The notes: generated from the letters alone by a model not told the origin. DNA of 64,000 nt from Phenylobacterium deserti (GCA_943332615.1 CALQQB010000013.1:17545-81544); one strand, 5' to 3'; counted from the first letter of the stretch, positions 1 to 11,463 are shown. Program-made: numbers and translations.

Positions 1-966
1 AATCGCGGGGAGATGGCGGGGCCTGCGTCCACCGACGGACAGGGCGACCTGCCGGGCATGGGAACGACGGCGAACAAGGCCGGTCATATCCAGCCGGTCT
101 ATGGCGTCGGTCTGGAGCCGGCCTTGACCGAGCGGACCGCGCCGCACCTGCCGGGCTATCGCGGCATCGGCCCGGTGCGGGTCGGCAACCAAGCGCACGA
201 GCATCGGCAGCACGACGTCTATGGCCAGATCATCCTGTCGACCGTGCAGGCGTTCTTCGACGAACGGCTGCTGCGGCCGGCGACGGCGGACGACTTCCGC
301 GCCCTGGAGCCGATCGGCGAGCGGGCCTTCGAGCTGCACGACAAGCCGGATGCCAGCCTCTGGGAATTCCGCGGGCGCGAGGCGGTGCACACCTATTCGT
401 CGGTGATGTGCTGGGCGGCCTGCGACCGGCTGGGCAATGCCGCGGCCAGGCTGGGCCTGGGCGACCGGGCGGATTTCTGGAACGCCCGCGCCGCCCACGT
501 GCGCGCCACCATCGAGCGCCGGGCCTGGAACGAGGCCGAGGGCCGCTTCGCCGCCACCTTCGAGGGCGATGAGCTGGACGCCTCGCTGCTGCAGCTGGTC
601 GATGTGCGCTTCGTGTCGCCGGACGACCCGCGCATGGCCGCCACCATGGCCGCCGTCGAGCATGGCCTGCGCCGCGGGCCCTACATGCTGCGCTACGCCG
701 CCCCCGACGACTTCGGCCTGCCCAAGACCGCCTTCAACTTCTGCACCTTCTGGCTCATCGAGGCTCTGCACCTGTCGGGCCGCACCGACGAGGCGCGCAC
801 CCTGTTCGAGGAGATGCTGGGGCGACGGACGGCGGCGGGGCTGCTGAGCGAGGACATCGCCCTGGACGGCCAGGAACTGTGGGGCAACTACCCGCAGACC
901 TACTCCCTGGTCGGCCTGATCAACTGCGCGAACCTGCTGTCGAAGAGCTGGCAGAGCATCCGGTAG
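1..966 (+). CDS. Glycoside hydrolase family 15 protein (glucoamylase/trehalase-like), 5'-truncated by the window edge
   Basis: C-terminal part of a GH15 (alpha/alpha)6-barrel enzyme, which hydrolyses terminal alpha-glucosidic bonds (glucoamylase, glucodextranase or GH15 trehalase). The reading frame is open from base 1, so the ATG at 13 is internal and the gene starts outside the window. Family signatures visible are IQPVYGVG, then LPGYRGIGPVRVGNQA and DVYGQIIL, and near the end a region with the GH15 C-terminal pattern FNFCTFWLIEAL followed by GNYPQTYSLVGLINCA. It ends 12 bp from zwf, which is convergent. The neighbouring otsBA genes make a role in trehalose or storage-glucan turnover plausible; substrate is inferred from context only. 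Confidence 0.85.
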   Translation, partial: NRGEMAGPASTDGQGDLPGMGTTANKAGHIQPVYGVGLEPALTERTAPHLPGYRGIGPVRVGNQAHEHRQHDVYGQIILSTVQAFFDERLLRPATADDFRALEPIGERAFELHDKPDASLWEFRGREAVHTYSSVMCWAACDRLGNAAARLGLGDRADFWNARAAHVRATIERRAWNEAEGRFAATFEGDELDASLLQLVDVRFVSPDDPRMAATMAAVEHGLRRGPYMLRYAAPDDFGLPKTAFNFCTFWLIEALHLSGRTDEARTLFEEMLGRRTAAGLLSEDIALDGQELWGNYPQTYSLVGLINCANLLSKSWQSIR

Positions 967-978
967 GGGGCGTCCCGA

Positions 979-2442
979 TCAGTCCGACCAGTCCTTGCCG
1001 AACCGCTCGATCAGCGCGAACGCCCCGGACGGGCCCCAGCTGCCGGCCGCATAGGGCTTCGGCTCGAGGCGGGCCTCGGACCAGGCGTCGGCGACACCAT
1101 CGACCCAGCGCCAGGCCTCCTCGACCTCGTCTCTACGGACGAACAACGTGGCGTCGCCGTGGATCACGTCCAGCAGCAGGCGCTCATAGGCGACCCGCCG
1201 CCGCCCGCCCTTGCCTTCGTAGGTGCGCAGCAGGCTGAGCGACAGGGGCAGGGATTGCAGCCGCATGCCGCCCTGGCTGAGGCCCGGCGCCTTGTTCATC
1301 AGGGTGAGCTTGATGTCCTCGTCCGGCTGCAGGTCGATGACCAAGCGGTTGGCCATCAGGTCCTGGGTGGAGGCCAGGCCGAAGATCGAGTGCGGCACCG
1401 GCTTGAACTGCAGCATGATCTGGGTGCGCTTTTCGGGCATCCGCTTGCCGGTGCGCAGGAAGAACGGCACGCCGGCCCATCGCCAGTTGTCGATGTCGGC
1501 GCGCAGGGCGACGAAGGTCTCCGTGCCGCTCTTCTGGCCGCGCTCGGTCTCATAGCCGGCGGCGGATTTCCCGCTGACCACGCCTGGGGTGTACTGGCCG
1601 CGCACCGACTTCTCGGCGGCATCGACACGGGTGAAGCGGCGCAGCGAGCGCAGCACCTTGACCTTCTCGTTGCGCACCGAGTCGGGTTCCATGTCGGCCG
1701 GCGGCTCCATGGCCACGAGGCACAGGAGCTGCAGCATGTGGTTCTGCAGCATGTCCCTGAGCGCGCCGTATTCGTCGTAGTAGGGCCAGCGGTCCCCGAC
1801 GCCTTCCGTCTCGGCCACGGTGATCTGGACGTGGTCGATGGTCAGGCTGTTCCACAGCGGCTCGAACAGGGTGTTGGCGAAGCGCAGCGCGATCAGGTTC
1901 TGGACCGTCTCCTTGCCGAGGTAGTGATCGATGCGGAAAATCTGGCTCTCGTCGAACACGGCGCCGAGCGCGGTGTTGATCACGCGGCTGCTCTCCAGCT
2001 CGCGGCCGATCGGCTTCTCCAGCACGATGCGGCTGTCGTCGCTGGCCAGGCCGGCGGCGGCCAGGGCGACCGTCACCCGCTCATAGAGGCTGGGCGAGAT
2101 CGCCAGATAGAACATCGGCCGCTTGGCGCTGCCCAGGGCGGGGCAGAGCCTGGCCGCGCCCTCGACGGTGGTCGCGTCGGCGCCGACATAGCTGATCCGC
2201 TGGGCGAACCGGGTCCAGACGTCCGGGTCCAGGCCCTCCGGCCGCTCGCTCAGCGTCTGATGGGCCAGTTCCAGGAAGGCTTCGCGGGTCATTTCCGTTC
2301 GCGCGGTGGCCACGATCCGGAAGTCCTTCGGCAGGAAGCCGTCGGCGTCGAGGAAGTAGAGCGAGGCGAGCAGCATGCGTCGCGCCAGGTCGCCCGTGGC
2401 GCCGAACAGCACGATCGCGTCGGCCAGCGGCATGGCGGGCAT
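979..2442 (-). CDS. zwf: Glucose-6-phosphate 1-dehydrogenase
   Basis: Oxidises glucose-6-phosphate to 6-phosphogluconolactone with NAD(P)+, the entry step of the Entner-Doudoroff and oxidative pentose-phosphate routes. 487 residues, normal for the family. Rossmann motif GATGDLA at residues 14-20; the substrate/active-site signature RIDHYLGKE at 170-178 with the catalytic His; EKPIGREL at 142-149. Start at 2442 is preceded by AGAGGA six bases upstream; an ATG three codons later is less well placed. Divergent from otsB, with about 120 bp between them for both promoters. Confidence 0.97.
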   Translation of the reverse strand: MPAMPLADAIVLFGATGDLARRMLLASLYFLDADGFLPKDFRIVATARTEMTREAFLELAHQTLSERPEGLDPDVWTRFAQRISYVGADATTVEGAARLCPALGSAKRPMFYLAISPSLYERVTVALAAAGLASDDSRIVLEKPIGRELESSRVINTALGAVFDESQIFRIDHYLGKETVQNLIALRFANTLFEPLWNSLTIDHVQITVAETEGVGDRWPYYDEYGALRDMLQNHMLQLLCLVAMEPPADMEPDSVRNEKVKVLRSLRRFTRVDAAEKSVRGQYTPGVVSGKSAAGYETERGQKSGTETFVALRADIDNWRWAGVPFFLRTGKRMPEKRTQIMLQFKPVPHSIFGLASTQDLMANRLVIDLQPDEDIKLTLMNKAPGLSQGGMRLQSLPLSLSLLRTYEGKGGRRRVAYERLLLDVIHGDATLFVRRDEVEEAWRWVDGVADAWSEARLEPKPYAAGSWGPSGAFALIERFGKDWSD

Positions 2443-2565
2443 GGATGTTCCTCTGCTTGCGAAGCGCGAAAGCAGCCTGCCTTGGCCCCCGGCGTCAAGG
2501 GGCGCCGGCGCGCAGGATCAAAAGCCCCCGCTCCGGCGTTGTGCAGGGTCTGGGGTGGTGAGGTC

Positions 2566-3311
2566 ATGTCCGTCGAAGTGCTCAACCTGAATTTGCCGAT
2601 TCCCAGGCCGCTCAGCCTGGCGAAGGCCGCGCTGTTCCTCGACCTGGACGGGACGCTGGCCCCGATCGCCGCGCGTCCGCAGGACGTGCTGGCCGATCCC
2701 CGTCGCACCCGGTTGCTGGAGCATCTGAAGACCGGGCTGGACGGCCGCCTGGCCGTGGTCAGCGGCCGCACCCTGGCCGACATCGACCGCATCCTGGAGG
2801 GCCGCATCACCTGCGTGGCCGCCGTCCATGGCCTGGTGCGACGCGACTCCGACGGGTCGCGCCACGATGCCGAGCCGCATCCGGCCCTGGCCAAGGCCAT
2901 CGCCGCCCTGCGCCGCTTCGCCGTCCGCGATCCCGGCCTGATCGTCGAGGAGAAAGGCGCCAGCGTCGCCCTGCACTTCCGCATGGCCCAGTCACAGGCC
3001 GCCGCCGCCCGCGTCCTGGCCCGCCGCCTGGCCGTCGAAACCGGCCTGACCCTGCAGGACGGCGACATGGTGGAGGAGCTGCGCACGCCCGGCGCCGCCA
3101 AGGGCGACTCGATCTGCGCTTTCATGGCCTCTCCGACCTTCCGCGGCGCGCAGCCGGTGTTCGCCGGGGATGACGCCACTGACGAGCACGGGTTCGCCGA
3201 GGTCGAGCGCCTGGGCGGTTTCGGCGTGCTGGTCGGCCGGCCGCGCGGCACCGCCGCCCGCTTCGGCCTGCGCGGCGTCGAGGACCTGCTGGCCTGGCTG
3301 GAAGCGGCCCG

Positions 3312-3315
<4 letters not shown>
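2566..3315 (+). CDS. otsB: Trehalose-6-phosphate phosphatase
   Basis: HAD-superfamily phosphatase that removes phosphate from trehalose-6-phosphate, the second step of OtsA/OtsB trehalose synthesis. 249 residues. Motif I DLDGT at residues 26-30 (nucleophile Asp26), motif II in AVVSGRT, and motif IV FAGDDATDE near the C-terminus. The frame is open far upstream, antisense to zwf, but that extension has no homologous look and the ATG at 2566 gives a normal N-terminus. Overlaps otsA by four bases (ATGA), so the two are translationally coupled. Confidence 0.95.
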
Positions 3316-4711
<1,396 letters not shown>

Positions 4712-4715
<4 letters not shown>

Positions 4716-5005
4716 TCCGCGTAGGCGTCGACGATGTAGACCCGGCTGCTGGATGTGGCCTCACGGATCGGCAGGATGGCCAGGTACTCCGGCGAATTTC
4801 GCCACCGCCGCGCCGCCTCACGGCTCTGGAACCGCAGCACCACCAGGCGGTGCGGCGGCTCCGGCCCGTCCACCCGCTCCGGCGCCCCGCCGCGCACGAC
4901 ATACGCGCCGCCGTACTGCTTCAGGATCGCCGGCACCTGGTCAGCGTAGGTCTGGAACCGCGCGGGCTCGGTGATGACGATCTCGTTGATCACATAGGCG
5001 ACCAT
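4712..5005 (-). CDS. DUF1330 family protein
   Basis: Small alpha/beta dimeric ferredoxin-fold protein of the DUF1330 family, 97 residues, function unknown. The pattern AYVINEIVITEPARFQTYA at the start and RLVVLRFQSREAARRWRNS in the middle fit the family. Start chosen at the ATG ending at 5005, preceded by GGAGGG six bases upstream, rather than an upstream codon that would add 48 unrelated residues. Ends tail-to-tail with otsA, overlapping it by four bases. No operon partner. Confidence 0.85.
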
Positions 5006-5115
5006 GGGCCCTCCGGGTTGGCGGCGCACTCTAGCGTCGCCCGCCCGGGACGGACACAATCGCGCAACAGCCGGCGCATAGTCAGACCGGAAATTCGAAG
5101 ACTTTGGGGGAAGCC

Positions 5116-6639
5116 ATGATCCGTCGTTCGCTCGCCGCCGCCCTGGCATTTGGCTTGGTCGCGGCGCCGCTGGCCGCCTTCGCGCAGGCGCCCGGATACC
5201 AGCCGCCGAGCGCCGCGCCAGCCGGCGAGCCGCAGGTGGTGAAGATCAGGCAGGGCGCATTGAAGGGCTCGGTCGCGAACGGCGTGGCCTATCACCTGGC
5301 CATCCCCTTCGCCCCGGCGCCGGTGGGCGACCTGCGCTGGCGGCCGCCGGGCGCGGCGCCTGGCTGGACCGGTGAGCGTGACGCCACCAAGGCTCCGCCC
5401 AGCTGCCAGTTCGTCGAGGACTGCCTCTATCTGAACGTCGTGCGGCCGGCGAACGCCAAGCCGGGCGCCAAGCTGCCGGTGATGTTCTGGATCCACGGCA
5501 GCGCCTTTCGGGTCGGCACGGCGATCGGCGCGTTCGGGGCCGACACCGAGGGGACCGAGTTCGCCAAGAAGGGCGTGATCGTGGTGTCCGCCAACCACCG
5601 CTTGGGCCGCGCGGGCTGGTTCGCCCACCCGGCGCTCAGCAAGGAAGGCGGCCTGATCGCCAACTACGGTAACATGGACCAAATCGCCGGCCTGAAGTGG
5701 GTGCAGGCCAACATTGCGGCGTTCGGCGGCGATCCGAAGAACGTCACCGTCTTCGGCGAGAGCGCCGGCGCCATGGGCGTGCTGAACATGATGGTTTCGC
5801 CGCTGGCCAAGGGCCTGTTCGCCAAGGCGATCGTCGAGTCCGGCTTCGCGCGGAATGTTCCCACGCCGCTCGCCGAGGCTGAGGCTTCGGGGCTGAAGCT
5901 GGCCGAGTCCGTTGGCGTAAAGGGCGATGATGCCGCCGCCGCGGCGGCGTTGCGCAAGCTGCCGCTCACCGCCCTGGCCGGCGCGCCCGGTGGGGTCACG
6001 GCGCCCGGCCGGCCATTCCCGGTGATGGACGGCAAGCTTTACGTCGAGACCGTGATCGCCGGCTTCACGGCAGGACGCGAGGCCAGAATCCCGCTGATCA
6101 TCGGCGGCAATTCCAACGAGGCCAGCCTCACCCGTCCGACCGCCGCCACCCTCGACGCCATGCCGGCCGACCGGCAGGCGGCGATCCTGAAGGTGTTCGA
6201 CACCGCCGGGACCGGCGACAAGGCGGCGGCCATCAACAACGCGGTCACGGTCCAGTCGATCACCGAGCCGGACCGGGCCATCGTCCGGCTGCACGCGAAA
6301 AACGGCAACCCAGCCTGGACCTACTACTTCTCCTACGTCCCGGCCGCGGAGAAGGCCCGCAAGCCGTTCGGCGCGGGGCACGTCGATGAGGTGCGCTTCG
6401 TGTTCGGCCGGCCGCGGGACAAGTTCGCGGCCGAAGACCTGCCGCTCTCCGACGCCATGAACGCCTACTGGACGGCGTTCGCGAAGACCGGCGCCCCGGG
6501 GTCCGCCGGCGGCCCGGCCTGGCCGAAGTTCGACGCAGCCAGGGAAGGCCAGATCGAGTTCGGCGCCGACGGCCCGCAGGTCCGCGAGCACTTCCTGAAG
6601 CCGTGGCGCGATTTTGTGGAAGCGTCGGTCGGGAAGTAG
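5116..6639 (+). CDS. Secreted carboxylesterase type B (first paralogue), altered oxyanion loop
   Basis: Alpha/beta-hydrolase of the type-B carboxylesterase/para-nitrobenzyl esterase family, 507 residues. Signal peptide residues 1-24 ending AFAQA. Nucleophile elbow FGESAG with Ser216; early disulphide/EDCLYLNV signature at 101-108; putative catalytic His in GAGHVDE. The oxyanion-hole loop reads HGSAF where the family, and the neighbouring paralogue, have HGGG. Start at the ATG after GGGGGAA, not the TTG four codons earlier. Convergent with a second esterase ten bases away; a TonB-dependent receptor follows, so the locus may process and import an esterified substrate (inference). Confidence 0.88.
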   Translation: MIRRSLAAALAFGLVAAPLAAFAQAPGYQPPSAAPAGEPQVVKIRQGALKGSVANGVAYHLAIPFAPAPVGDLRWRPPGAAPGWTGERDATKAPPSCQFVEDCLYLNVVRPANAKPGAKLPVMFWIHGSAFRVGTAIGAFGADTEGTEFAKKGVIVVSANHRLGRAGWFAHPALSKEGGLIANYGNMDQIAGLKWVQANIAAFGGDPKNVTVFGESAGAMGVLNMMVSPLAKGLFAKAIVESGFARNVPTPLAEAEASGLKLAESVGVKGDDAAAAAALRKLPLTALAGAPGGVTAPGRPFPVMDGKLYVETVIAGFTAGREARIPLIIGGNSNEASLTRPTAATLDAMPADRQAAILKVFDTAGTGDKAAAINNAVTVQSITEPDRAIVRLHAKNGNPAWTYYFSYVPAAEKARKPFGAGHVDEVRFVFGRPRDKFAAEDLPLSDAMNAYWTAFAKTGAPGSAGGPAWPKFDAAREGQIEFGADGPQVREHFLKPWRDFVEASVGK

Positions 6640-6649
6640 GCTTTTCCCG

Positions 6650-8122
6650 CTACTTCGCCAGCTTCAGTGTCGGGACCGTCGCCGCCTCCTGCGCGTCGAG
6701 TTGGGGCTTGCGGAAGTTGGTGCGCACGCCGCTGGGCGAGCCGAATTCCATGAGCTGGTCGGACTTCGGGTCGTAGCGCGGCCACGCCGTCGCCCCACAG
6801 GCGGGCGTGCCGGTCCTCGCGAAGCTGACCCAGCAGCCGTGCATCAGCTTCGCCATGGCGCGGTCCTCGTCCGACACCACGCTCATCGGTGTGCGGCGGC
6901 CCCAGTACTCCCAGACGTACTGGATCTCCGCGGCGTGGGCGGCCGTGGTGACGCGCGGGCGGAACCGCGAGCCGACATAGGAGAAATGATAGAGCCAGGC
7001 CCGCTTGCCGCCGGCGGCCTGTCCCGCGACCCAGCGGGCCGGGGCGCCGAACACCCGGTCGGTAAAGGCTTCGCGGCCGGCCGGGGTGCGGTCAGCGTCG
7101 GTGCTGGCGAGCAGGCCGCCGAAGGCCACAGAGTCCTCGCCGGAGTTCCAGCCGATGATCAGCGGGACGTCGGCGGCGTAGCCAAGAGCCAGCGCCTGGG
7201 CGGGAGTCTTGGTCATCAACCGGCCGTCCTGGAACGGGCCGTAGTCGCCGGCCAACGGGACGAGCGTGTCAAAGGGCAGGGCGCGCAGCTGGTCGGCCGA
7301 GGGATTGGCGGGCGCGCCGGCCTTGGTCAGCGCCGCGACCCCGTCCGCCTCCATCTGGGCGAGCGTCTTCGGCGGACCCCAACCGCCGCCGGATTCCACG
7401 ATGGCTTTCTGATAGAGGCCGCGCGCGCCGGGCGTGGCCAGCAGGGCCAGCACGCTCCCGCCGCCGGCCGACTCTCCGAACACGGTGACGTTGCCTGGGT
7501 CGCCGCCGAAGGCCTCGATATTGGCCTTCACCCACTTGAGCGCGGCGATCTGGTCCATCAGGCCGAAGTTGCCGGTGGGCGCGGCCCCCGCCGCACGCGT
7601 CAGCGCCGGGTGGGCCAGGTAGCCGAGCGCGCCCAGGCGGTAGTTGATCGAGACCACCACCACCCCGTCGCGGGCGAAGTTGGAGCCGTCGTAGACCCAA
7701 CCGGCCCCGACCCGGTGCCCGCCGCCGTGGATCCAGACCATCACCGGCGCTTTTTTCGCGGCCTTTGGAGCGAAGACGTACAGCTGCAGGCAGTCCTCAG
7801 ACACCGGGCCGTTGGCGCCGCCGAAGGCGTTGGGCGTGCCGTCGGCGTTCATCGGCTGTGGGCAGGACGGGCCGTTCTTCGAGGCGTCCAGGGTGCTGGC
7901 CCAGGGCTTCGGCGGCTTCGGCGGCGCCCAGCGGAGCGGGCCAACGGGCGGGGCGGCGTAGGGGATGGCGCGGAACACATTGGCCCGGTCGTTGGCCTGG
8001 CCGGTTACCAGGCCCGAGGCGGTCTTGACCGTCACGGGCGATACCGCCGGAGCCTGCGCCTGCGCAGGGGCCGCCAGGGTGAGCGCCAGGGCCGCGAGCC
8101 GCGCGCCTGCCATCCGGATCAT
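6650..8122 (-). CDS. Secreted carboxylesterase type B (second paralogue)
   Basis: Type-B carboxylesterase, 490 residues, paralogous to the convergent gene at 5116-6639. Signal peptide residues 1-24 (ALALTLAAPAQAQA). Oxyanion loop IHGGGH at 131-136 and nucleophile Ser218 in FGESAG; EDCLQLYV matches the family EDCLYLNV signature. Start at the ATG ending at 8122, which gives a clean signal peptide. It shares the intergenic region 8123-8275 with the divergent TonB-dependent receptor, so co-regulation is possible. Confidence 0.9.
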   Translation of the reverse strand: MIRMAGARLAALALTLAAPAQAQAPAVSPVTVKTASGLVTGQANDRANVFRAIPYAAPPVGPLRWAPPKPPKPWASTLDASKNGPSCPQPMNADGTPNAFGGANGPVSEDCLQLYVFAPKAAKKAPVMVWIHGGGHRVGAGWVYDGSNFARDGVVVVSINYRLGALGYLAHPALTRAAGAAPTGNFGLMDQIAALKWVKANIEAFGGDPGNVTVFGESAGGGSVLALLATPGARGLYQKAIVESGGGWGPPKTLAQMEADGVAALTKAGAPANPSADQLRALPFDTLVPLAGDYGPFQDGRLMTKTPAQALALGYAADVPLIIGWNSGEDSVAFGGLLASTDADRTPAGREAFTDRVFGAPARWVAGQAAGGKRAWLYHFSYVGSRFRPRVTTAAHAAEIQYVWEYWGRRTPMSVVSDEDRAMAKLMHGCWVSFARTGTPACGATAWPRYDPKSDQLMEFGSPSGVRTNFRKPQLDAQEAATVPTLKLAK

Positions 8123-8275
8123 GACCGTCCTCTCGTTTCGTCGCGGCGGGATTAGCCCGTCTTTTCGCGAACGCCGCAACCGCGCGGCTTCGGCGCCGAA
8201 ATTTCACGGTCACAAAGGCGCCCCTAGAGATCGCGACATTCAAGATTGCGACGCCGCGAAACGGCGCATCGGGGG

Positions 8276-10477
8276 ATGAGCAAAGTGCAGCGCGCGTTCT
8301 GGCTAACGACGGCGGCCCTGACGGCCACCGCCTCGGCGGCCCTGGCCCAGGAGAAGCCGGTGGCGCCGAAGTCGGCCCAGGCCGCGCCGACGAAGCCAGC
8401 CACGGTCGGCGAGGTGATCATCGAAGGCGCGCCGCCGCCGGTGCGCACCTCCATCGACCGCACCAGCTACAGCGTGGCCAATGACCTGCAGGCGACCGCC
8501 GGTTCGATCAGCGACGCGCTGCGAAACATCCCCTCGATCGAGGTGGACGTGAACGGCAACGTCGCGCTGCGCGGCGACCAGAACGTCACCATCCTGATCG
8601 ACGGAAAACCCAGTGGGCGGTTCCGCGGCGAGGGCAAGGCCCAGGCCCTGCAAAGCTTGCCGGCGTCCCAGATCGACAGGGTGGAGGTGATCACCAACCC
8701 CTCGGCCGCCTTCAGCCCGGAGGGGACGGCCGGGGTCATCAACCTGATCACCAAGAAGACCGCCAAGCCGGGCACGACCGGCAGCGTGCGGGTGAACGTG
8801 GGCTCCGGCGGGCGGCAGAACGGCGGCCTCAGCGCCACGCGCAAGGACGGCAAGCTGACGCTGAGCAGCGACCTCTACCTGCGCCACGACTCCATGAAAC
8901 AGATCTTTGGCGGCGACCGCACGTTCGGCGACCCCGCCGCTGGCGGCTTCACCGAGCAGCGGCGCGGGGTCGGCGCCGGGACGGTGGAAGTCACCGGGCT
9001 GCGCACCGGCCTGGACTACGATCCGGACGCCAAGACCCGGATCAGCGCCGAGGTCGACTACAGTGGCGTCACCTTTGACACCCGGACGTCCAATGTCCTG
9101 TCGCGCGTCACGGGCGCGGGCGCGCCGCTGCTCGGCTACGACACGGCGGGTGGCGTTCGCCAGGATCGCGACAACCTGGAACTGACGCTGAGCTACCGCC
9201 GCAAGCTGGGCGAGGATCACGAGTTCAACGTCAGCGTCACCCGGGAACTCAATGACGAGGATCGCAGCAACAACGCACTGCGCCGCTTCCGAATTCCCGC
9301 CTCGGCGTCCACCTACGATGACGCCGAGTATCGCAACCACGCCTGGCGAACCCGGCTCAAGGCGGACTGGTCGCGTCCGCTGCCGGGCGACGTGAAGCTG
9401 AAGCTGGGCTACGAGTTCACCGAGGACGACAACGACTACGAGCTGAATTTCCTGCGCAGCCTGCCGCCGGCCCCCACGAGCCGCGACGCGACACGGTCCA
9501 ACCTCTTCCGGTTCGATCGGCGGGTGCAGTCGCTGTTCGGGACCTACCAGCGGCCGTTCGGCAAGACGCTGACCGCCCTGGCGGGCCTGCGCCTGGAATC
9601 GACGCAGATCGACCTGAATCAGGTCACCCAGGGGCTGAAGAGCGAGAACAACGACCTGCGGCTCTATCCCAGCCTGCACCTCGACTATCGGCTCGAAGAG
9701 GGCCGGCGGCTCTCTGCGAGCTACAGCCGCCGCATCCAGCGGCCGGACCCCCAGGCCTACAATGCGTTCCGCGTCTTTTACGACCCGCAGAACTTCAGCC
9801 AGGGCGCGCCGGACCTGCGGCCCCAGCGGACCGACTCTTTCGAACTCGGCTACCAGTATCGCCAACGCGGCACGATCTACCTGGCCACGCTCTACTACCG
9901 AAACGGCCAGGATCAGGTGAACGACGTGGTGCGCGACCTGGGCGGCGGCGCGATCCTGCAGACCAAGGCCAATGTCGGCGGGTTCCAGAGCGCCGGCCTG
10001 GAACTGGTCGCCAACGGCCGGCTGCCGGGCAAGGTCAGCTACAACGTCTCGAGCAACCTGCTGTGGAGCGAGATCGACGGGTCCGGCCTGGGCTTCGGGT
10101 CGCGTCAGCGGTCGGCCTACTCCGCCTTCGGCCGCGCCTCGCTGAGCTGGGAGGCGACCGACAAGGACGTCCTCCAGCTGCAGGGTTTCGTGAACGGCAA
10201 GCGCCTGACGCCGCAGGGCTACAGCCGGCCCACGGGCGGCTTGAACCTGGGCTATCGCCACAAGTTCCGCGACAATCTCTCGGCGGTGGTGAGCGTGCAA
10301 GACCTGCTCGACAGCCAGCGGTTCCGTAGCCTGATCGACACGCCGAGCTATCGAGAGACGACCTTCTCGCGTCTCCGCAACCGTGGGGTTTCCGTGGGCT
10401 TCACCTATGCTTTCGGCGGCGGCCGGCAGCGCGACCCAGGCTTCGATTTCAGCGGTGGCGGGGCGCCAGCGAGCTGA
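8276..10477 (+). CDS. TonB-dependent outer-membrane receptor
   Basis: 733-residue outer-membrane beta-barrel receptor. Signal peptide to about residue 25 (TASAALAQ), plug domain about 45-165 with VGEVIIEG, ALRNIPSIEVDVNGNVALRG, ILIDGKPSG and the RVEVITNPSAAFSPEGTAG segment, followed by a barrel of the outer_membrane_beta-barrel_3 type rich in alternating aromatic strands, ending in SVGFTYAFGGG then a short tail. No N-terminal FecR-signalling extension and no clear TonB box. Start at ATG 8276 directly after GGGGG. Such receptors are very numerous in Caulobacteraceae and take up oligosaccharides or other large nutrients; the ligand is unknown. Confidence 0.93.
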   Translation: MSKVQRAFWLTTAALTATASAALAQEKPVAPKSAQAAPTKPATVGEVIIEGAPPPVRTSIDRTSYSVANDLQATAGSISDALRNIPSIEVDVNGNVALRGDQNVTILIDGKPSGRFRGEGKAQALQSLPASQIDRVEVITNPSAAFSPEGTAGVINLITKKTAKPGTTGSVRVNVGSGGRQNGGLSATRKDGKLTLSSDLYLRHDSMKQIFGGDRTFGDPAAGGFTEQRRGVGAGTVEVTGLRTGLDYDPDAKTRISAEVDYSGVTFDTRTSNVLSRVTGAGAPLLGYDTAGGVRQDRDNLELTLSYRRKLGEDHEFNVSVTRELNDEDRSNNALRRFRIPASASTYDDAEYRNHAWRTRLKADWSRPLPGDVKLKLGYEFTEDDNDYELNFLRSLPPAPTSRDATRSNLFRFDRRVQSLFGTYQRPFGKTLTALAGLRLESTQIDLNQVTQGLKSENNDLRLYPSLHLDYRLEEGRRLSASYSRRIQRPDPQAYNAFRVFYDPQNFSQGAPDLRPQRTDSFELGYQYRQRGTIYLATLYYRNGQDQVNDVVRDLGGGAILQTKANVGGFQSAGLELVANGRLPGKVSYNVSSNLLWSEIDGSGLGFGSRQRSAYSAFGRASLSWEATDKDVLQLQGFVNGKRLTPQGYSRPTGGLNLGYRHKFRDNLSAVVSVQDLLDSQRFRSLIDTPSYRETTFSRLRNRGVSVGFTYAFGGGRQRDPGFDFSGGGAPAS

Positions 10478-10481
10478 GCCG

Positions 10482-10889
10482 TCAGTCCTCCGCCATCTGC
10501 AGGATCGCCACCCACTCCGCGGGTCGCACGGGCGACACGGAAAGGCGCCCCTGGCGGATCATCTCGAGGGCCGAAAGCGCCGGCGCGGCCTTCATCTCCT
10601 GCAGGGTCACCGGCCGCCTGAGCTCGCGGACCGGCGCCAGTTCCACCGCCACGAAACGCCCGGCGGGGTCGGTCACATCGGGAAAGGCCTCTCGGACCAC
10701 GGTGGCCACACCCACCACCGCGAGGCCTTCCTGGGAGTGGTAGTAGAGCACCTCGTCACCCGGCTTCATGGCCTTCAGGTGCAGGGCCGCGGCATTGTTA
10801 CGCACCCCGTCCCAGACGGTCTTCCCGTCCCGCTCCAGGTCGGCGAACGCGTATTTCGCGGGTTCCGATTTCACCAGCCAGTAGGACAT
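10482..10889 (-). CDS. EVE domain-containing protein
   Basis: 135-residue EVE-fold (PUA-related) protein. Signatures: MSYWLVKSEP at the N-terminus, WDGVRNNAAALHL, GDEVLYYHS and GVATVVREAFPD. EVE domains resemble YTH readers and are thought to bind modified nucleic-acid bases; in alphaproteobacteria the stand-alone form (YciO/thymocyte-protein-like) is common and uncharacterised. Start at the ATG ending at 10889 matches the family N-terminus. Convergent with the receptor gene, four bases apart. Confidence 0.92.
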   Translation of the reverse strand: MSYWLVKSEPAKYAFADLERDGKTVWDGVRNNAAALHLKAMKPGDEVLYYHSQEGLAVVGVATVVREAFPDVTDPAGRFVAVELAPVRELRRPVTLQEMKAAPALSALEMIRQGRLSVSPVRPAEWVAILQMAED

Positions 10890-10967
10890 GCGCGGCTCCG
10901 ATCTGTGCGCGCGCAGGATGGCAAACACCGCGCCAATTGCACAGCCGGACTCCGTGATCGCGCCGGC

Positions 10968-11396
10968 TCAGCCGAGCTTGACCTCGTAGAGCTCGCGTAC
11001 AAGGCGCAATCCGTCGAGCAGCCGGTCGCGCTCCTGCGGGTCCGGCTGGGCGCTGACCATGAGCCGCCAGGCGCGGACGTGGACCGTCAGGGCCGCCTTA
11101 TCGACCCTTTGGCTCTCCATCAGGACCTCCAGCAGGCCCGCGAGGCTCGCGACCACCTGACCGGCGCCTGCGGCGCTACGGTCGGGATGGCCCTCCACCA
11201 CGGTCTTCAGGGTTTCCAGGTCGTCGCGACTGTAGGTTGAGCTCAGGGATGAGACCAGGCTCTCGGCCAGGGCCAGCACGTCGGATTCGCCAGCGTTAGG
11301 CCGAACCAGGGGCCGGTTCTGGTAGAGGGGGGGCATGGCCGTCTCAAATGCCTGTTCCGCGCCACGGGGGCCGGGCGCAAAGGCCATGTCTGGCAT
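10968..11396 (-). CDS. Hypothetical protein, helical
   Basis: 142 residues, not recognised. Predicted mostly alpha-helical after residue 35, with no signal peptide, membrane segment or cysteine. Start at 11396 is preceded by AAGG; an internal Met (start 11336) is an alternative. It stands downstream of leuB on the same strand, separated by about 70 bp, and could be the last gene of that transcript. No functional assignment is justified. Confidence 0.6.
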   Translation of the reverse strand: MPDMAFAPGPRGAEQAFETAMPPLYQNRPLVRPNAGESDVLALAESLVSSLSSTYSRDDLETLKTVVEGHPDRSAAGAGQVVASLAGLLEVLMESQRVDKAALTVHVRAWRLMVSAQPDPQERDRLLDGLRLVRELYEVKLG

Positions 11397-11463
11397 AGAG
11401 GCCTTAACGCAGGGCTATCGGCCTTTGCTTCCCAGCGGGAGACCCGGCGTTTGGGGCTCTGAC

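Noticed and set aside
1159..2565. Long open frame antisense to zwf that joins in frame to otsB
   Set aside because: Its translation has no family resemblance and is the shadow of the high-GC zwf gene; otsB has its own ATG at 2566.
8303..10300. 665-codon minus-strand frame opposite the TonB receptor
   Set aside because: Shadow of the receptor gene: no start signal, low-complexity sequence.
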